Assembly: GCF_964199755.1 (NCBI RefSeq)
Contig: NC_133903.1
Location: 315,001-379,000 of the forward strand
DNA from: Larus michahellis
Taxonomy: Eukaryota; Chordata; Aves; Charadriiformes; Laridae
Length of the DNA: 64,000 nt
Reading direction: 5' to 3'
Part shown: positions 9,629-24,320 of the stretch, one piece after another
Numbering within the stretch: the stretch's first letter is position 1
Layout of the letters: each line of letters begins with the position of its first letter
Translations under genes and position numbers: made by a program
The notes under the pieces: model-generated
Told to the model about the DNA's origin: nothing
Seen by the model: the letters and a program-made list of their open reading frames with translations, nothing else
Database searches by the model: none

Positions 9629-12600
9629 GTAAAAGTGCATTGTGGCAGCAGTGATTGTACAGGAGGTTTCCTTATCGTTATTATTATAGTTCCCAGTGTT
9701 CTTAACATTGCTGAAACAACATGTCGTCAACAGCAGTAGTTGTCTTACAACCAGCGGCTTGCTCTGTGCAAGGAAGTATGTTGTGCGGGCCAAGTACATG
9801 GCTCATAGTATCTATTTTGCCAAAATAGTGGTGTCCATGTTGGTGGATTCATCTCAGGTTTTTCACCCTTTGTAATCTTTCCATGTCAGAAGAGGAACAT
9901 AGGTGGGGAACTTGCTTCTAACACTTTGTGTTTCCACTGATTCTATTGCATGTCTCTGAGAGCTGTAAAAAATCGGAATGACTTTGATGAGTTAATACCT
10001 GTTAGATATGAAGCTAAAATGTTTCATGCCTTCTGCTAAAACATGCAGTTATGTTCTGATTCTGGACTCGTCTAAAAGACTCCAGTGTCCCAAAGGGTAA
10101 CCACAGTGTCCTGTTCACTTTATGCCTGAATTTACACACCAGAAGTACAAGGAAGGGCAAGTTCATAAGAAGGAGAAAAGCCATGAGAAAAGGAGTGGGA
10201 ATTGTCAGGACTATATCTAAAGGTGTCTAAAATGGCAGCTTTCACATGTGATATTCATGAAACATCTGTGGATTTTCAGTGCTGGTGGCAAAATGCTAAC
10301 ATTCAATCAGATTTGGGATGTGATGTCTCTTGTCTAATTTAGAAAGATTTTATGACAAAATACTAGTAATGAAGTTGCCTTTCAGTCATACTGCTAAAGA
10401 GAAGACTCCCTCCTCTTTCTATAATTGTGATAACCGATTCACTTCAGCCCCTCGGAAAGTTTCAGATTTGTTTGCCAAGTTTCCTTAGAGAGGAAAAAAC
10501 AGCTAGAGCCACTGTCTGCTGCCTCATTGCAGTGTGGGGGTTTTGTATGTTTTTTTAAAAAGGCCAACTGCAAAATTTCACATCCAAATCAACAGAGGAG
10601 ACCTTTGACAAGAGAGTCACAAATGTGTTTTATGTTGGAGTTTGTAATGGAAAGCTAAAATTGTCAGTATTTGAGCTCTGGGGGTTGTACTTTTATCTGA
10701 GGCTCCCTCAGTTACAGCTGGCATCTGATGAAAGTTGTTTGTTTTGCTTTTTAGATTGATGTGTTCCTGGCCAGAAGTCTACTGGAGAAGCTGTATCTGT
10801 TTCAGGTATTTCCATTAACTTTTCAGGTATTTCCATGAACTTTTTTGTAGTGATAGTTTGTTTAAAATAAATTCAGAGTAGTAACTCTCCTTACTGGTTC
10901 AGACTGCCAAGATCTTGGATATAGGCAAGGCTGTTTGGGTCTCAGTTGAAATATTTAGTATTAAATCATTGCCAAGAGGGGAGTGGTCATTTATGGCACA
11001 GACTCGTCATTAAATCAATCCCTTTAACCACCCTGAGGGACTGCTTTAGTAGATGATGTCTCTTTATCGTGGTTTGGATAAATCTGCAGTCTCTTAGCCA
11101 TCTTCTGTCACCACTGAATTTTGCCATCTTTACTTTACATTTCTTTAGGACTGGTCCTATTTAAAACGTCATCAGTATTCATAAATTAGTGCAGTTCATC
11201 AGAAGAGCCCACTTACGTTTTGGAGATAAAACTAACTAGTGATTGAAGGTGGAAATATGTTAGGAAGGTAGAGGTCTGTTTTGCATTCTGCTGCTGAATT
11301 TCCCTTATTTTATCCTTGTGATTCACTTTTGCCATCTGCAAAATGGGAGTCTTTTGAGGTTGTTGGATGAAATGTTTATTATAAACCTGTGATATCCACT
11401 GATAGTATGTGCCAGCAGGGCATGACTGGAGACGGCCAGACACGCTGGACCAGACCATTCAGCCTTCCCTCTAGGATACCCAGAGTTGCTCCATGTCAGG
11501 AGTGAGCATTGGTTAAGGATGGGGCCTGTGGGTGTTCTGGAGAAATGGCAGCTCTGAGCAGGATGCTGCTACGGCTGGAAGATTTCATTTGGATACCACA
11601 TTGTCCTCTCATCATTCCCAAATGGTTCAGAAGAGAGACCCGTGTGTAAACCTGGGTTTGGTGTCCTGACATGTGGCACACGTCCTGTAAGCTGACACTA
11701 CTTGTGTAAACCCACAAATATTTTACTTTTGGAAAATAACTCTCCAGAGAGGTAATGCTGAGGGATGGGTTTTTAATTGCTTCTAACACTTCCTTTTTCA
11801 GGTGGGCTAATGTGTGGTACCATTTTCCTGTGTTACAGTTTATTGAGGTGTGTGAGGGGCAGGAAGGGGGTTGTGTAGTGATGAAAGCAGAGGACTGGAG
11901 GGAAAGCAACAGGCTTTCTAGGTCATACTCCCAAATCCCCTCATGACTCACAAATCAGTCAAGTAATTTCTCTTCTTGATGTCTTGTATCCATCTGACAA
12001 GTGGATCTACGTGTGAGAAGACAGGAGAGATTGAGTTAGTTTCTGTGAAGTTCTTTGATCTTTAAAGGAAGAGGGTTTTATGAAATGGATTTGTTTTCCA
12101 GTATCCTATTCGTCCAGCTTCCATGACGTACGATGATGTCACACATTTATCAGCGAAGATAAAACCAAAGCAGCAAAAGGTTGGTCATCATTTGAGTCCA
12201 GTCTGTAAAAGTTGTTTTATGTTGTGCAGAATGTACTTAAGAAAAGCACATTGTGCTATTAAGCTGTTATAACTATGCAGCTACTTGCAGGACCAGATCT
12301 CTGTGCTTGGATGTATTGGGGGAGTCTTCCATTGTGTCTGTGAAGTAGGGTTTAGAATAAGAGCAGTTTATAAAAAAAAGAGAGGAATTAGTCATGATGG
12401 AAAAGCCACTCTTTAAAATAGAGTCACTCAGGGAAACGTAGTTACCAATGCTAATTCAGTCTGTACGTGATCTAAAAGGTCTTCACAATATTCAGAAAGG
12501 GGTTGAGCTTTGGAGGCATGCTCTGTCTTTCAGTGTTAGCATCTTGGTCTCTGTCTTGCCTGGCTGTGAATCATCAGCAGTCCTTTTGAAATCAGTGGGG

Positions 12601-15600
12601 TTGTATAGGTAGTGAAAGCATAGACGAAGCCAAAATGATTGCACTTACTTGCAAATGTATGACAAAACTGTGGCTATGATTTTAAAATGCCTTATTTAAC
12701 AAACAGAGAAATAGATGTCTGTGATATTGGGATTTTGTTGTGGGAAATGGTTAAGGAGAGCGCTTGTGTGAACTTCGGAGTTAGGATGCACGTTGTGTTC
12801 AGGAAGTCTACTAAAATTAGTAAATATTTGCATTGTAAGCCCTGTGCAGACTTGTAAATCTGCCGTCTCATCCAGGGACTTGTAACAGTTCAGTTTATGA
12901 GGAATGTAAAGGGGAAGAAAAAATGAGGCAATAGCTGTGATATATGAATTTATAAGGGCTTTGGCACATCCTGAGGAAGAATACATGCTGTATTGTTTTA
13001 GTATATAAAGAGAAGCAGGGTGCAGGCAAGCGTTTATTTTTGAACATCAGTCTGAAGTTTAAGGTTTGAGTGGGGGAAAGTTCTTGTAACTAAAGGCTTA
13101 GACCTTGTTTCTGTGCTTCAGCTGGTGTAAATCAGGAATAACCGTGAAGTCAGTGGTAAGTCCTGCGGTCTCAAACTTAGCAGGATCTAGGCCTTTGCCT
13201 CTGAAGAGGACATAGTTACTTTATGCTGCTTGGTACCCAAACTAGAAGAACACATACCTTAAATTTGAGAGATTCTGAATGGATCCTCAGTGATGGGGAA
13301 GCTTCAGGGATATTGCTTGTGTACTTGATCTGTACTGACAAATAAACTAGACTGTGATATGGGAAGGTGCTCATCAAAGTGAAGGTGTATATCCAGGCGG
13401 CCTAAAGAGCTCTCATTTCTCTGCTCCCATTCATTTACATGGGAGTTTATGTATCTCTAGCTTATTGTTAAAATGTCCCCATCCTAAAAAAACCCATATG
13501 TTTGCTCAACTTTATGCAGATTTGCCCTGTGGGTTTGAATGATGCTTCTTATGTATTTTAAATTTGCTGTAAACCTATGGAAATGTTAGCAAGTGTGGGA
13601 TTGAATTTTAATCGATATTTTTGGCGTTCTGCCATGGTACTTACCTGTCTTTCCTTTCCTATTATTTAGGTTGAACTTGAAATGGCCATTGATACTTTGA
13701 ATCCTAACTACTGTCGCAGCAAGGGAGAACAGATTGCGCTCAATGTAGATGGCACGTGTACAGATGAAACAAGTACCTATTCCTCGTAGGTGTCCTCTTC
13801 GCCTTCATTTCCTTTTTGTGGTGAGCATAGATATATGTATGTCCACCGGGGCTTCAGGGAAAGGTGAGAACAAGTGGCTGTACAGTCTCGGGGCGTGCTT
13901 TGGACACTGTTACATAGCAAGTATTCTCGGAAGTAATCTGTGTTTTTTGGTGTAGTTCATGAATTGTGAATTGCAAACAGAAAGATGAGTATATATATTT
14001 GCTGCAGTTGTTGATATTCCATTTTGAGAATTAGTGATTTCAGACCTTTAACATCTGTATGCCACATTGCCTGTAGAATACAATCTCACAGCATTCATCT
14101 GTCTGCAGGAAGCTGATGGACAAGCAAACTTTCTGCTCTTCGCAAGCTGCAAGTAATGTTTCCCGCTACGCAGCTGCTGTTTATAAAAAAGGTAAGTTTC
14201 TTTTGCTTACCCTCACATCAGTGAAACATGCTGATTTCAGGGTTAAAATAAGACCTGTTTATTCAGCCTAGGTTTTAATTGACTGACGGGTCTTTAAAGA
14301 AAGGAAAAGTTTTGCTTATCAATGTCCCTAGAGTCCTTGAGAAGGTCTCGCAAAACCGTAAATATTATATAAGAACACTGTGGGTTTGTAGATGCCTCCA
14401 GGATCTTAACAGTGCACTGTGACCTGAAATAATGCATATTTGTAGCATAGATTTATCGTTGTTATTTAAATTACTATCTCCATCTAATTGCGTCTGTCTC
14501 ATTTTCCTATTCAACACTTTTTGCCCCTCTCTTGTCTCCTAATGCCATCACAGAGTTTTGGTCTGATGATCATTTGAGATGGAAATATGTAGATTGTGTT
14601 CAGTGATGGCTATTTTACTAGGAAGTCTCCTGAACTATCGGTCAGGTCTGAGCCAGCATGTGTCTCTCTACAAGATTTGGTTTAAACACAAAAAGGAAAG
14701 TAGCAGAAATAGGTCTTGGTCTTTGTGGTGGGTTGACCTTGGTTGGATACCGGATGTCCACCAAGCTGCTCTATCACTCCCCTCCTCAGCAGGACCAAGG
14801 GGGAAAAAAATAAGATGGATAAAAACTCATGGGTCAAGATAAAGGCAGTTTAATAAAACAAAAGCAAAGGCCGCATGTGGAAGCAAAGGAAAACAAAAGA
14901 TTTATTCTCTACTTCCCGTCAGCGAGTGATGTCCAACCGCTTCCTGGGAAGTAGGGCTTCAGTAAGCATAGGAGTTGCCCTGGAAGACAAACGGTTGTAA
15001 TAACGGATGTGCCCCCCCCACTTCTCTTAGGTTTTATTGCTGAGCAGATCATATGGTATGGAATATCCCTTTGGTCAGTTGGTGTCGCTGTCCTGGCTGT
15101 GTCCTCTCCCAAGATCATGCCCACCTGCAGCCTACTGGTGAGGGGGGAACGCTGGGGAGACAGCCTTGGTGCAGCGCTGCTCAGCAGTAGCCAAAACACT
15201 GGTGTGTTATCAGCACCTTTCCAGCTACCAATACAAAGCACAGCACTAGGAGGGCTGCTCTGCAGAAAGTTAACTCCATCTCAGCCAGACCCAATACAGT
15301 CTTTCATATTCCTTTGAAATCTGAGCACTGGATGAATTTTTCACTTCAATCCCTTTTTACATTTTACTGTATTAAATATTTATGTTCAGCTGAAGCTGTG
15401 CCTTTACAGAGATAGGGAGATAATGAAAAGTGCTGTCCTTATGCAGTGGGAAAAAGCTATTTAAAACAATGTTAATTCTCTCTTTCAGGTGAACTTCATC
15501 TGACTCCACTACATGGAATTCTTCAGCTGAGGCCAAGCTTCACCTACTTGGACAAGGCTGATGCAAAACACCGAGAAAGAGAAGCTGCTAATGAAGGTAA

Positions 15601-18600
15601 ATGCTCCATGAGTTCTGTTTTCTTTTGGGAGCTGAGATACAGCTCTGTAATTTTACTGATAAGAGTCATTATATTCTGAAGGTGTTTGTTACAACAACAT
15701 ACTGATTATAAGGCCATTTCTCAGATTGTTTTACTGATCTTATTTTCAGTGTAGCTGCATAAATGCTTTTGTGGGCACAGTGTGGGGGATTGGCAGAGGG
15801 ATGGGAGGTGATGGGTAGTGTCAAAGGGCAGCAGTAGGGAGTGTGTCACCACTGCCACTGAAAAGAGCTCATGGGAGCAGTGTCTCCTATCATAGGAGCA
15901 GTGTGGTGCTGTCATACATTGCATAGTTTGACAAGCTGGGATCGAACCCATAGTTACGTAGTTCCTAGTATCTCTTTCTGCATGGGCCCCCAAACAGTTA
16001 CAGATTGGCTTTAGCTCTTTTACTGCAGTGGTGTGTTTATTCTGTTGTATTTTTTGGCAGGTGGTGATTCATCCCAGGATGAAGCTGAAGATGATGTTAA
16101 GCAAATTACCGTACGTCCAAATTTTCTTTTTATGGTAGTTTAGGCAACAATTCACAAGAAAGCATGAGAATTCACACCCAAATAGAAGGACAGGAAACCT
16201 CGGTTAGTCCTGGTGACCCTGGGCTTGGGAGGGGGGATATAAGATGGACTTGTCCTTGTTGCACAAGCATAAAGATGGCATTGACAGCAGAGAGTGATTC
16301 GTTTGAGCTAGGGTCCCTAGCTTCTGGTACGTATGTGTCAAATAAATAATGCAGGTGTTTTGTTCCAAGGGTTTTAGGGCTGTATTTAATGATAATGATG
16401 TCTAAATCTTCTAGGTACGGTTCTCTCGCCCTGAAACCGAACAAGCTCGTCAACGACGTGTTCAGTCCTATGAGTTCCTGCAGAAGAGACAAGCAGAAGA
16501 GCATTGGGTTCACCTACATTATTATGGCTTTAAGGTAGGTTTGCGCTGGCTGCTGAGGAGGCCACCTGGGCCTGGAGGCTTAGCCAAGTCTAGAACTGCT
16601 TTTAAATCTGGGACCATGGGGATCAGGGAATCATCAAAAGATAATGAAGAAAAGTAGGTCTGTAGACATCCTGCAGCGCCCTGTGCCTCCTCCACTGGAT
16701 AATGCGTTGGGATCTCCACACTGGAAAAGGTTTAAAACAGAGTTGACAAACATAAAAGGAAGTCTGAGTACGAGAATCACTCAAGTCTTGGATTATGAAC
16801 TGGACTTTGTGAAAGACTTGGGGAACCGGGTCAGTTGAGTGACAGAAATCCTGTTTGTCTGACCCACAAGCATGTCTGTCAGGAGATTTTGAAGTCATAG
16901 CAACAGAAATCTTCCCATGTCACATGAGCATCGCCTGAGAAAGCGAAAGCAGAACGTCAATTAGTGATGTGGAACACCTGAATGGTGCAGTAATGACAGG
17001 ATGGTCACAGTTTGGAATGAGGAATCCGGCTTTCTGGCATTTTGTATGTTTTCAGTATGTGGTAGTGATTCTTGTTTTTCTCCATATCTCCAGGATAGCC
17101 GTTCTGAACACGAGCGCCAGTATTTATTTAGTCAAGGTCATGGCTTTGCTGAAAACACGGAATTAATTAAATCTCCCAGGTAATGGTTTGATGATTTCCT
17201 ACAGAAATTGCAGTAATTTGTTGGGATTGTTTTCAGAGTAATAAGCAGGTATATTCTTTAAAAGTCTGATCTTTGATAGTTCTATCCATGATAAAAATTT
17301 AATTGTTTAAAAAATAGAGTAACAAACTAGCCTTCAACTTATTCAGGTTGCTTTCTTTGTTTCCCTGTGCTCTGAGATTAAAACTAGTTGTTTTCACTTG
17401 GGATTGTAGCCTCTTGTACGTTATCGCAACCCTGCGTTTTTGGGACTGTGAATACTGTAAAGGAAAAATAAACCAAAACCAGCTTCTGGTTAAAATAAAT
17501 TAAAGCTCTGAAGACAATAACTTCCATTGTTAGCAAATCTTACAAAACTTCCTTTTGTGATTTGTGAGAGACACCTAAAACTACTTGAAACTTGTTTGGT
17601 TTTGTTTCTTGGTGACTGCAGCTATACAGGAATCTTCCCATGATAGAGTCAATGCTAATGTTTCGCTGTGATCTCGTACAGCCGTGGCCCGAGCAGTAGG
17701 AAAGTGGCAGACTCTGTTCAATGGTGTGGGTGTCTTTTTCTTAACATCTCAGTGGAACAGAGCTAGGTGTTCTGAGAAGTCTTTTGTGTCTGATTCTTTC
17801 CTCACAGAGACTGGTAATTACATGGGTGGGAAAGATTTTTTGCTTGTTGCAGGTGTGATTCTCTCTGTCTACGGGACTTCACACGACCCCTCTTACTGCT
17901 TTGTCAGAGCACCTGTGCTTTATGTATTTACTCTTGCAGTTCCTCTGTTCGGACACCCCTTCTGTACAGAAAAGTTGGTATTCTGACTCCCGTTTATTTC
18001 ATACCTTCTCTTTGGGCAGAGGAATGTCAATAGCTTTTACTAGTACTGAATTTTACAGAGGAAGATGGCAGAGGAAAGGGGAATGCTATCTTTTCAGGCT
18101 AATGTTTGCTTTGTAGATTCACACAAGTAGGATTGCTCTAAGCAAGAAATAACTGTGCTTAAACTTGGGAAGTCCCAAGACAAGCATTTTAAGGATGTGT
18201 TTTCTTTTCTTCTAGTGAATATTTAATGATGCTGATGCCTCCAAGCATAGAGGAAGAGAAGTAAGTGTTTGTACAGAATGTTCGAAGTCCAAATTGGCTG
18301 GATGCTCTTTTTCATGGGCTGCAAATCTGCTTGTTTATCTGCAGTGACAAACCAATGGCTCCAAGCAATGTGCTTTCTATGGCCCAGCTGAGGACTTTAC
18401 CCCTTGCTGATCAGATTAAGATCCTGATGAAGAATGGTTTGTAGCTTTTGTAACACATTTGCACTTTACTTTGTGACTTCTAATTGCCTCAGATAAGGTA
18501 CCTCTCCTAGTAGTACCAGTTCTGTCACCCCACCAGTCAGTCTGGTGCTCTGATTCTGTGAAGAATCCAAATTCCAGGCCTTTCCTTAAGAAGACCTACT

Positions 18601-21600
18601 GTGCAGAGCAGAACAGTAACATCAGATCTTGCTGCTGATCTGTATGTTTGCAGTCAACCTGCTCTTAGAATAATTTCTAATCTGATGACAGCTTTCTGGA
18701 TACATCTATTTACGAAGGTATCCCCTAGAATGTGGGGTCTGAGCGTGAATCATAAGTTGAAGGCTAATGCAAAAAGCTGCACTTTCTGGGAAGCTTTCAG
18801 TAATACGCACTTCATGAGTGTAATCTGGGAGTTTTATTTTGTCTCTTCAGAGTTACTATCTGATGAGATCAAATCATGGTAACTGCCTCAGGAGCTTCCT
18901 GTCTTGTCAGGTGTCTTTGTTTCCAAAATTGCGTAGATTATTTTATTTTATTTTATTAATGCGTTAATTTGGGACCAGTTAAGCTAATCAAGTTTGGTAC
19001 AACACTAGCAGATATTTTTAAAACAGATGATGACTGTAGTGCAGGAAGGGACTTAGTAGAACTTAGGTTTGGGTTTTTTTCTAAGATACAGCTTTGAGCA
19101 TGAGCTTCAACATAAACCGTAGTATCCCAGATTTATAAATCTATGTCTTTATCATATGCATTGAAGACACCTTTAATCTGGTGTGTATTTTGCCTTTCAG
19201 TGAAGGTCATGCCATTTGCAAACCTGATGAGTTTGCTGGGCTCTGGGACTGACTCTACGGCAGTTCTCCGCTGTATACAGCAGGTGGCAATGCTGGTCCA
19301 GGGAAACTGGGTGGTGAAGAGGTATGGCTCGTCTTTGTTACTGGAACATGGTTTCCTGCTTTAAGAAGAGGATCAGAACAATGGATTTTATATGCTCGTG
19401 TTCCTTGTGTCCCAAAGTAGCCACGTGCTTAACTCACAGTACTGTAAAATCTTGCTTTAATGTTTGGTGCTTTTTAGTACAGTCAGATACTCAAAATTCA
19501 AAGGGTTGATGTTAAAGGATAGTACCTTAGTACCTACCCCAGCTAAAATTATGGCTGAGCAGTCGTGTGATCTGTATTTGCATTTGAGTTATGTCAGGTT
19601 TTCGATGTTGCCTTCACTCATGTTCTTTTGTGAGAGGACTGTCGCGAATTCTTCCAGAGATCAGTGTCAAATATAAGCACAGAAAATGAAACCAATGTAT
19701 TTCTTAGCTAAATTCAGTCAAAGAAAGATCTTTGTGCAGTCACCTTGTCACCTGCTGTTCAGCGGATGCTGTTCTTGTCAGCTGAAAGCTACCCTCTAGA
19801 AGGCGTTACTCACTTAATAAATCAAGCGTGGGGTACTGAGTGTACCACATGAAATGGATTCTGTATCATCCTTCTGTTTATTAGGATAAAGCATCCCACT
19901 GGGAATTGAAGTCTAAACTGCAGTATGGGGTTTTTTTTACCTGGGTGGAGCACTGCATGCAGAGAATTATAGTCTCTAGAATAGCTCTCTGTGTTAAGAT
20001 GAGTGGTACCAGCTACCAGTCCAAGTTTGTAAGCAGGATGTGTTTCAGCTATTGTGATACATGCCTTTGTTAACAATGTGAACGGATTTTACAGCAACCC
20101 ATGCTGTCCCTCCAGCCGTTCCAGAAGGAAGCTGGAAGCAAGTTAAAAGACAGCATATTAGCATTCAGATTGTTTTTATGTTATAGCTGATTCTTTGCTA
20201 CTAGTCCAAGGAGGATGTGTGTATCTCTAGTAGATGTGGTGTGTTTGGAGTGGTTGGGCACAGAGCAGCACATGGACACATCTGAGCTTTAAATAGAGAG
20301 GGGACCCATTTCTTTGGCCTGGGTAGGATCAAGATCACAAACCTGGGTTGCCTGGAGGCTTTGGAGAGCGTGCTAACAAATGTCATCCAGTTAGTCTTGC
20401 AAGCAGACAAGGACGCAGGGTAGTGTTGGTCTCAGGGCTGTTTGGTTTGAGCATGGTATTGTGTAGTGTTTGAGTCTTAAGCCCTTGTTTGGGAAGGAAA
20501 TAAAAACCCCTTATGCCTGTACATCAGCATTTTGGAGGCTGCATACCACGTTAGCCTAAGCATTTCTTAGGATCGTTCTGGTCTTGTTTACACTGATCCA
20601 AGGGGGAGAATAGGCTTTGCAAGAACAAAGCAGAGCTTGTACCTGTGTTGCACACACCTGCTAGCCACAAGGCTGTGCTTTGCTGGTGTAAGCTTTTTTG
20701 CACTAGTGTAATTGCAGTGATGTAATTACATCAATATTAATTCCTTTAATGAAAACTATGCTTTGGATAAAGGTATAATTTAACTGCAAAACAGGGAGGA
20801 TGTGTTTGTTATGTTAATCTTCACCAATGTCGTTTTTCTGGAGTACCTAGTAACTAATCAGTCTTCCTTTTTAATTAACAGTGATGTCCTTTACCCAAAA
20901 GATACTTCTAGTCCGCACAGTGGAGTCCCTGCAGAAGTGCTCTGTAGAGGGAGAGACTTTGTTGTAAGTATAGAAGTATTTGTTGTTTTTAAAGGAAAAC
21001 ACAGGTGAAGTTTGCCTGAGAGGCCAACACATTGCAAAACTCCGCTCTACTGCGATAAGGTGTTTCCTCCAAAGAAATTATTTGTACTTTAATCCCAAAG
21101 GTGTTATTACAAGTCTGTCATGGGAGTGTTGGTGTAAATTGACATTGTGGCTGACGGGCAGGTTCAGATTGTCTGTCATTAACAGTATTCATCCCTTTAT
21201 AATACATGCTGCAGAACCCCTATCACATAGCCCCCACAATGCGGGGCATACAGAAAAGCCAGGACTGGATAATGAAGTGCTTATTTCTCCAGATATATTT
21301 CTGTGGGCTCGGGACCGTGAGATCTCATGAGGGCAGTGTGGGTAAGCCTTGTGTTCTGTGAGCATGCACTGTTGGCCTTTAAAAAGGACTTTATTCCCCA
21401 GAGCTGCTAATCAGTGAAAGGACTTTGTTCCCAGGCACCTTTTGTGAGCAGTAGCTGCACATGGAAGTTGAAATGAATACAGGTCTTGTAAACACACACA
21501 TAACCACAGCAAAAAGGAACAACCTCTGCATTGTGTTTATTTTTGCTAACCATGGAAAGAATTAAGTTCCTAAGCGGTTCCTAAGTTCATATTCAGTTTA

Positions 21601-24288
21601 AGGCTTTTACCCCATCAAAGAGAAGCTGACGAGTGCATTGCTTTCATTTTTTTTCAGTTAGACCTGTCTGTTCCCCTTGTTTGCAAAGTTTGATTATGAG
21701 ATTTAGCTCTACATGGAAGCATGCTGTGCAAGAGACTTTAAGGATATTGCAGTACTAGTGTAAGATAAAACTGATGGTGATTGAAACTGACTTTTTTATT
21801 GTGTTTTGATGTCTGTCCGAGACACTGCCATATGGAGACCTGGATTCAGGTGTGACTTAAGTCTTTATGACACAGCAGATTAGGTGACACGTCGTGTGTA
21901 AAGTTCTAGGGACCAGAAATTATTATGCTCAGTTAAGTAAGTGGTAGTGTTTTAGCGATTAAGATGTAAAGATAAATTATTTTCATTTGAATATACCTCG
22001 ATCGAGAAGTGGATCTGGGTTGATCGTAAAGGCAAGCAATTTGCTCATTAGCTCTGCCGCAGGTAAAAAGTTAAAATGTTAGAAAATAGAGAGCATCTCC
22101 ATCTGTGGAGAAAACGTGTTCTCACTTAGAAAGTGAACTTTATTTCCCTATATTTATTTGTGTAAAGCGATTAAAAAGGTTAAAAAATATTTATGGCCAG
22201 TAGTGTCGTATGGTGTCCGCCTGTTCCATGCTGTACTTTGGGGAGGAGGAAAAGTAATTTGTGTCTTTGCTGAAAGCTGCTGTTTTTTCCCCAGATTCTC
22301 ACATAATAAATTCAGAGGACATGAGTACTATTGGCTGTAGTTGAGGGTAAAGGGCATGATGAGAAATGGCTGCCTCAGAGTTGTGTGCGCGGAGAGCTGA
22401 TAGATACAATTCCTTTGGACAGCAGCTTCTTGTGCCTTAGAACTGAAATGCCCTGTGCCCTAAAGTGAGCGTGGTGGTTTTGTGTGTTTGTGGGCAGAGA
22501 GAAGCTGAATCAGAGAAGGGTGCATAGATGACATTGTAGGGCAGGAAGAAATTGGCAGTAATGAGATTTTGAATTCTTCGTGACATTATTAATACACGCA
22601 GACTAAAAGAAGTTGTAGTCTACTTAAATGGAGACAGGAAGGAATCGAAGGTCATGTTCAGAGAGTGTTCTGCCCAGGTCCTCGTGTATCCTGTTAGCCT
22701 ACTCTCAGCAGCTGCCTCTCAGGATGTTAGACCTTAGGAGGTGCTTTGCAGAGCACCTAGCTTTTACATGAACCGGGGGCGAGTATGTGAGTGACAGGTC
22801 ATCTTGGCATAACTGTGACTGTGATGTGCATTGAAGAAGGGAATGGGCACTTTCTAGGGGGCTGTGTGTGGAACGGAAGCAGTCATCAGCCTCTACAGGC
22901 CCCTACGTTAACTGAAGTGGATGAAGAGTTTCTTTAGGTTGATGATTTTGTATGTGGGAAGCTGAGCCTCAGGTGTGACTTCTGGAGTCCCAGCACTGCT
23001 ACAGTGGATCTTTGGGTTTTTGGAAGCTAAATGGAGTTTGAGTTTAAGAGATTCTTCATAGCTTTTGTAGTCACAGGTTCACCAAGGCAAACCGTGGACT
23101 CTCAAAGCTTTTGATACTGTGATCATGGCCATTTGAGGACAGAAGAGGCCAGAAAGTGTTTTCCACTATCTGACCAAGAATCACCTACGTCCACGTTCTT
23201 GAATGGCATGGGGTTTCCATTTTTCTGGTAACACCATTGAACAGGGTCATTATTACAACCTCAGTAAAGCAACTGCTAAATACAGTTACTAGGTTTTTCT
23301 CCTTTATTGCCTTCCTAGATGTGGAAGTTCACACAGGACCGCTGGGTTGTGAGAAAGGAAGTGGCAGCAGTTACAAAAGTGAGTGATGTTTTTTCTTCCT
23401 AAACCAGAAGTTGGTGATAAGTGTTGGGCATTGTCTGTAGGTCAGTAGTGAGTGGATGCTGCTGCAAGCTTTTTCTCAGGTTCACAGCGTGTGCATTACT
23501 GCTGACTTTCAGTGTTGCTCACCAGGTGTGCCTTCACTTTGTGACAGGTATAGATACATCCTCTTTTTGGCAACGTTTCGAGCAGCTCCCCAGTTACCAC
23601 AACTCCACAGGATATGACTGGCCTTGTAGCTGAGCCACTGGAATGTATCTTGTTCTCTCATCTGTTTCAGTGGAAAGCCGGACACAGTTTGAATTAAGCT
23701 GACGGATTGTGCACCAAAGCAGATGCGTGCTTGTGCAGTCCACACTAGCTAGCTACTCTGCTTTGGGTGTGTTACAAAAGAGCAACTCTTCTGTTGGCAT
23801 TTGCTAGTTGTCAATATTGAATAAAAGCTTTAAAGCAACTCAGGCACCTGAATGTTCTGTTAAAACAGGCAAATGAATGAGAAACATTAAGTAAAGAGGA
23901 CGGAAAATTGTTTCCTTAAAATGCAGTAAAATGATAAAACATGAGTCAATTTATGCACAGACCATATATTTTTGGAATGTAAGATCCAGCGCTGCTTAAA
24001 AGCTGTGTGTGTGTGTGTAGGTGCAGCTTGTCTGACCTGCAGCACTAAAATAAGATTAACATTGTAGAATATGCTTCTTTGCCCAGTAGAGTCTTTTCAT
24101 CTCAGTATGGAAATTCCCTTTTCGTCACAAAACATGCCATGAGCTATTTGACTCTCAGGTGATTAATCACCACTGCTCTCTGAAGTCCTGTGCTTTTAAC
24201 ATCGTGTGAAAGTGTTGGTGCAGAGAAGGTTGAGTATCTCTGACTTAGCCGTGTGTGTATTCATGGAGGTGCCCCATCTATCTATCTA

Positions 24289-24320
<32 letters not shown>

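Noticed and set aside
11496-11951. A 151-codon minus-strand open frame in POLR3E intron 3
   Set aside because: No recognisable similarity, no promoter or poly(A) context; likely chance.
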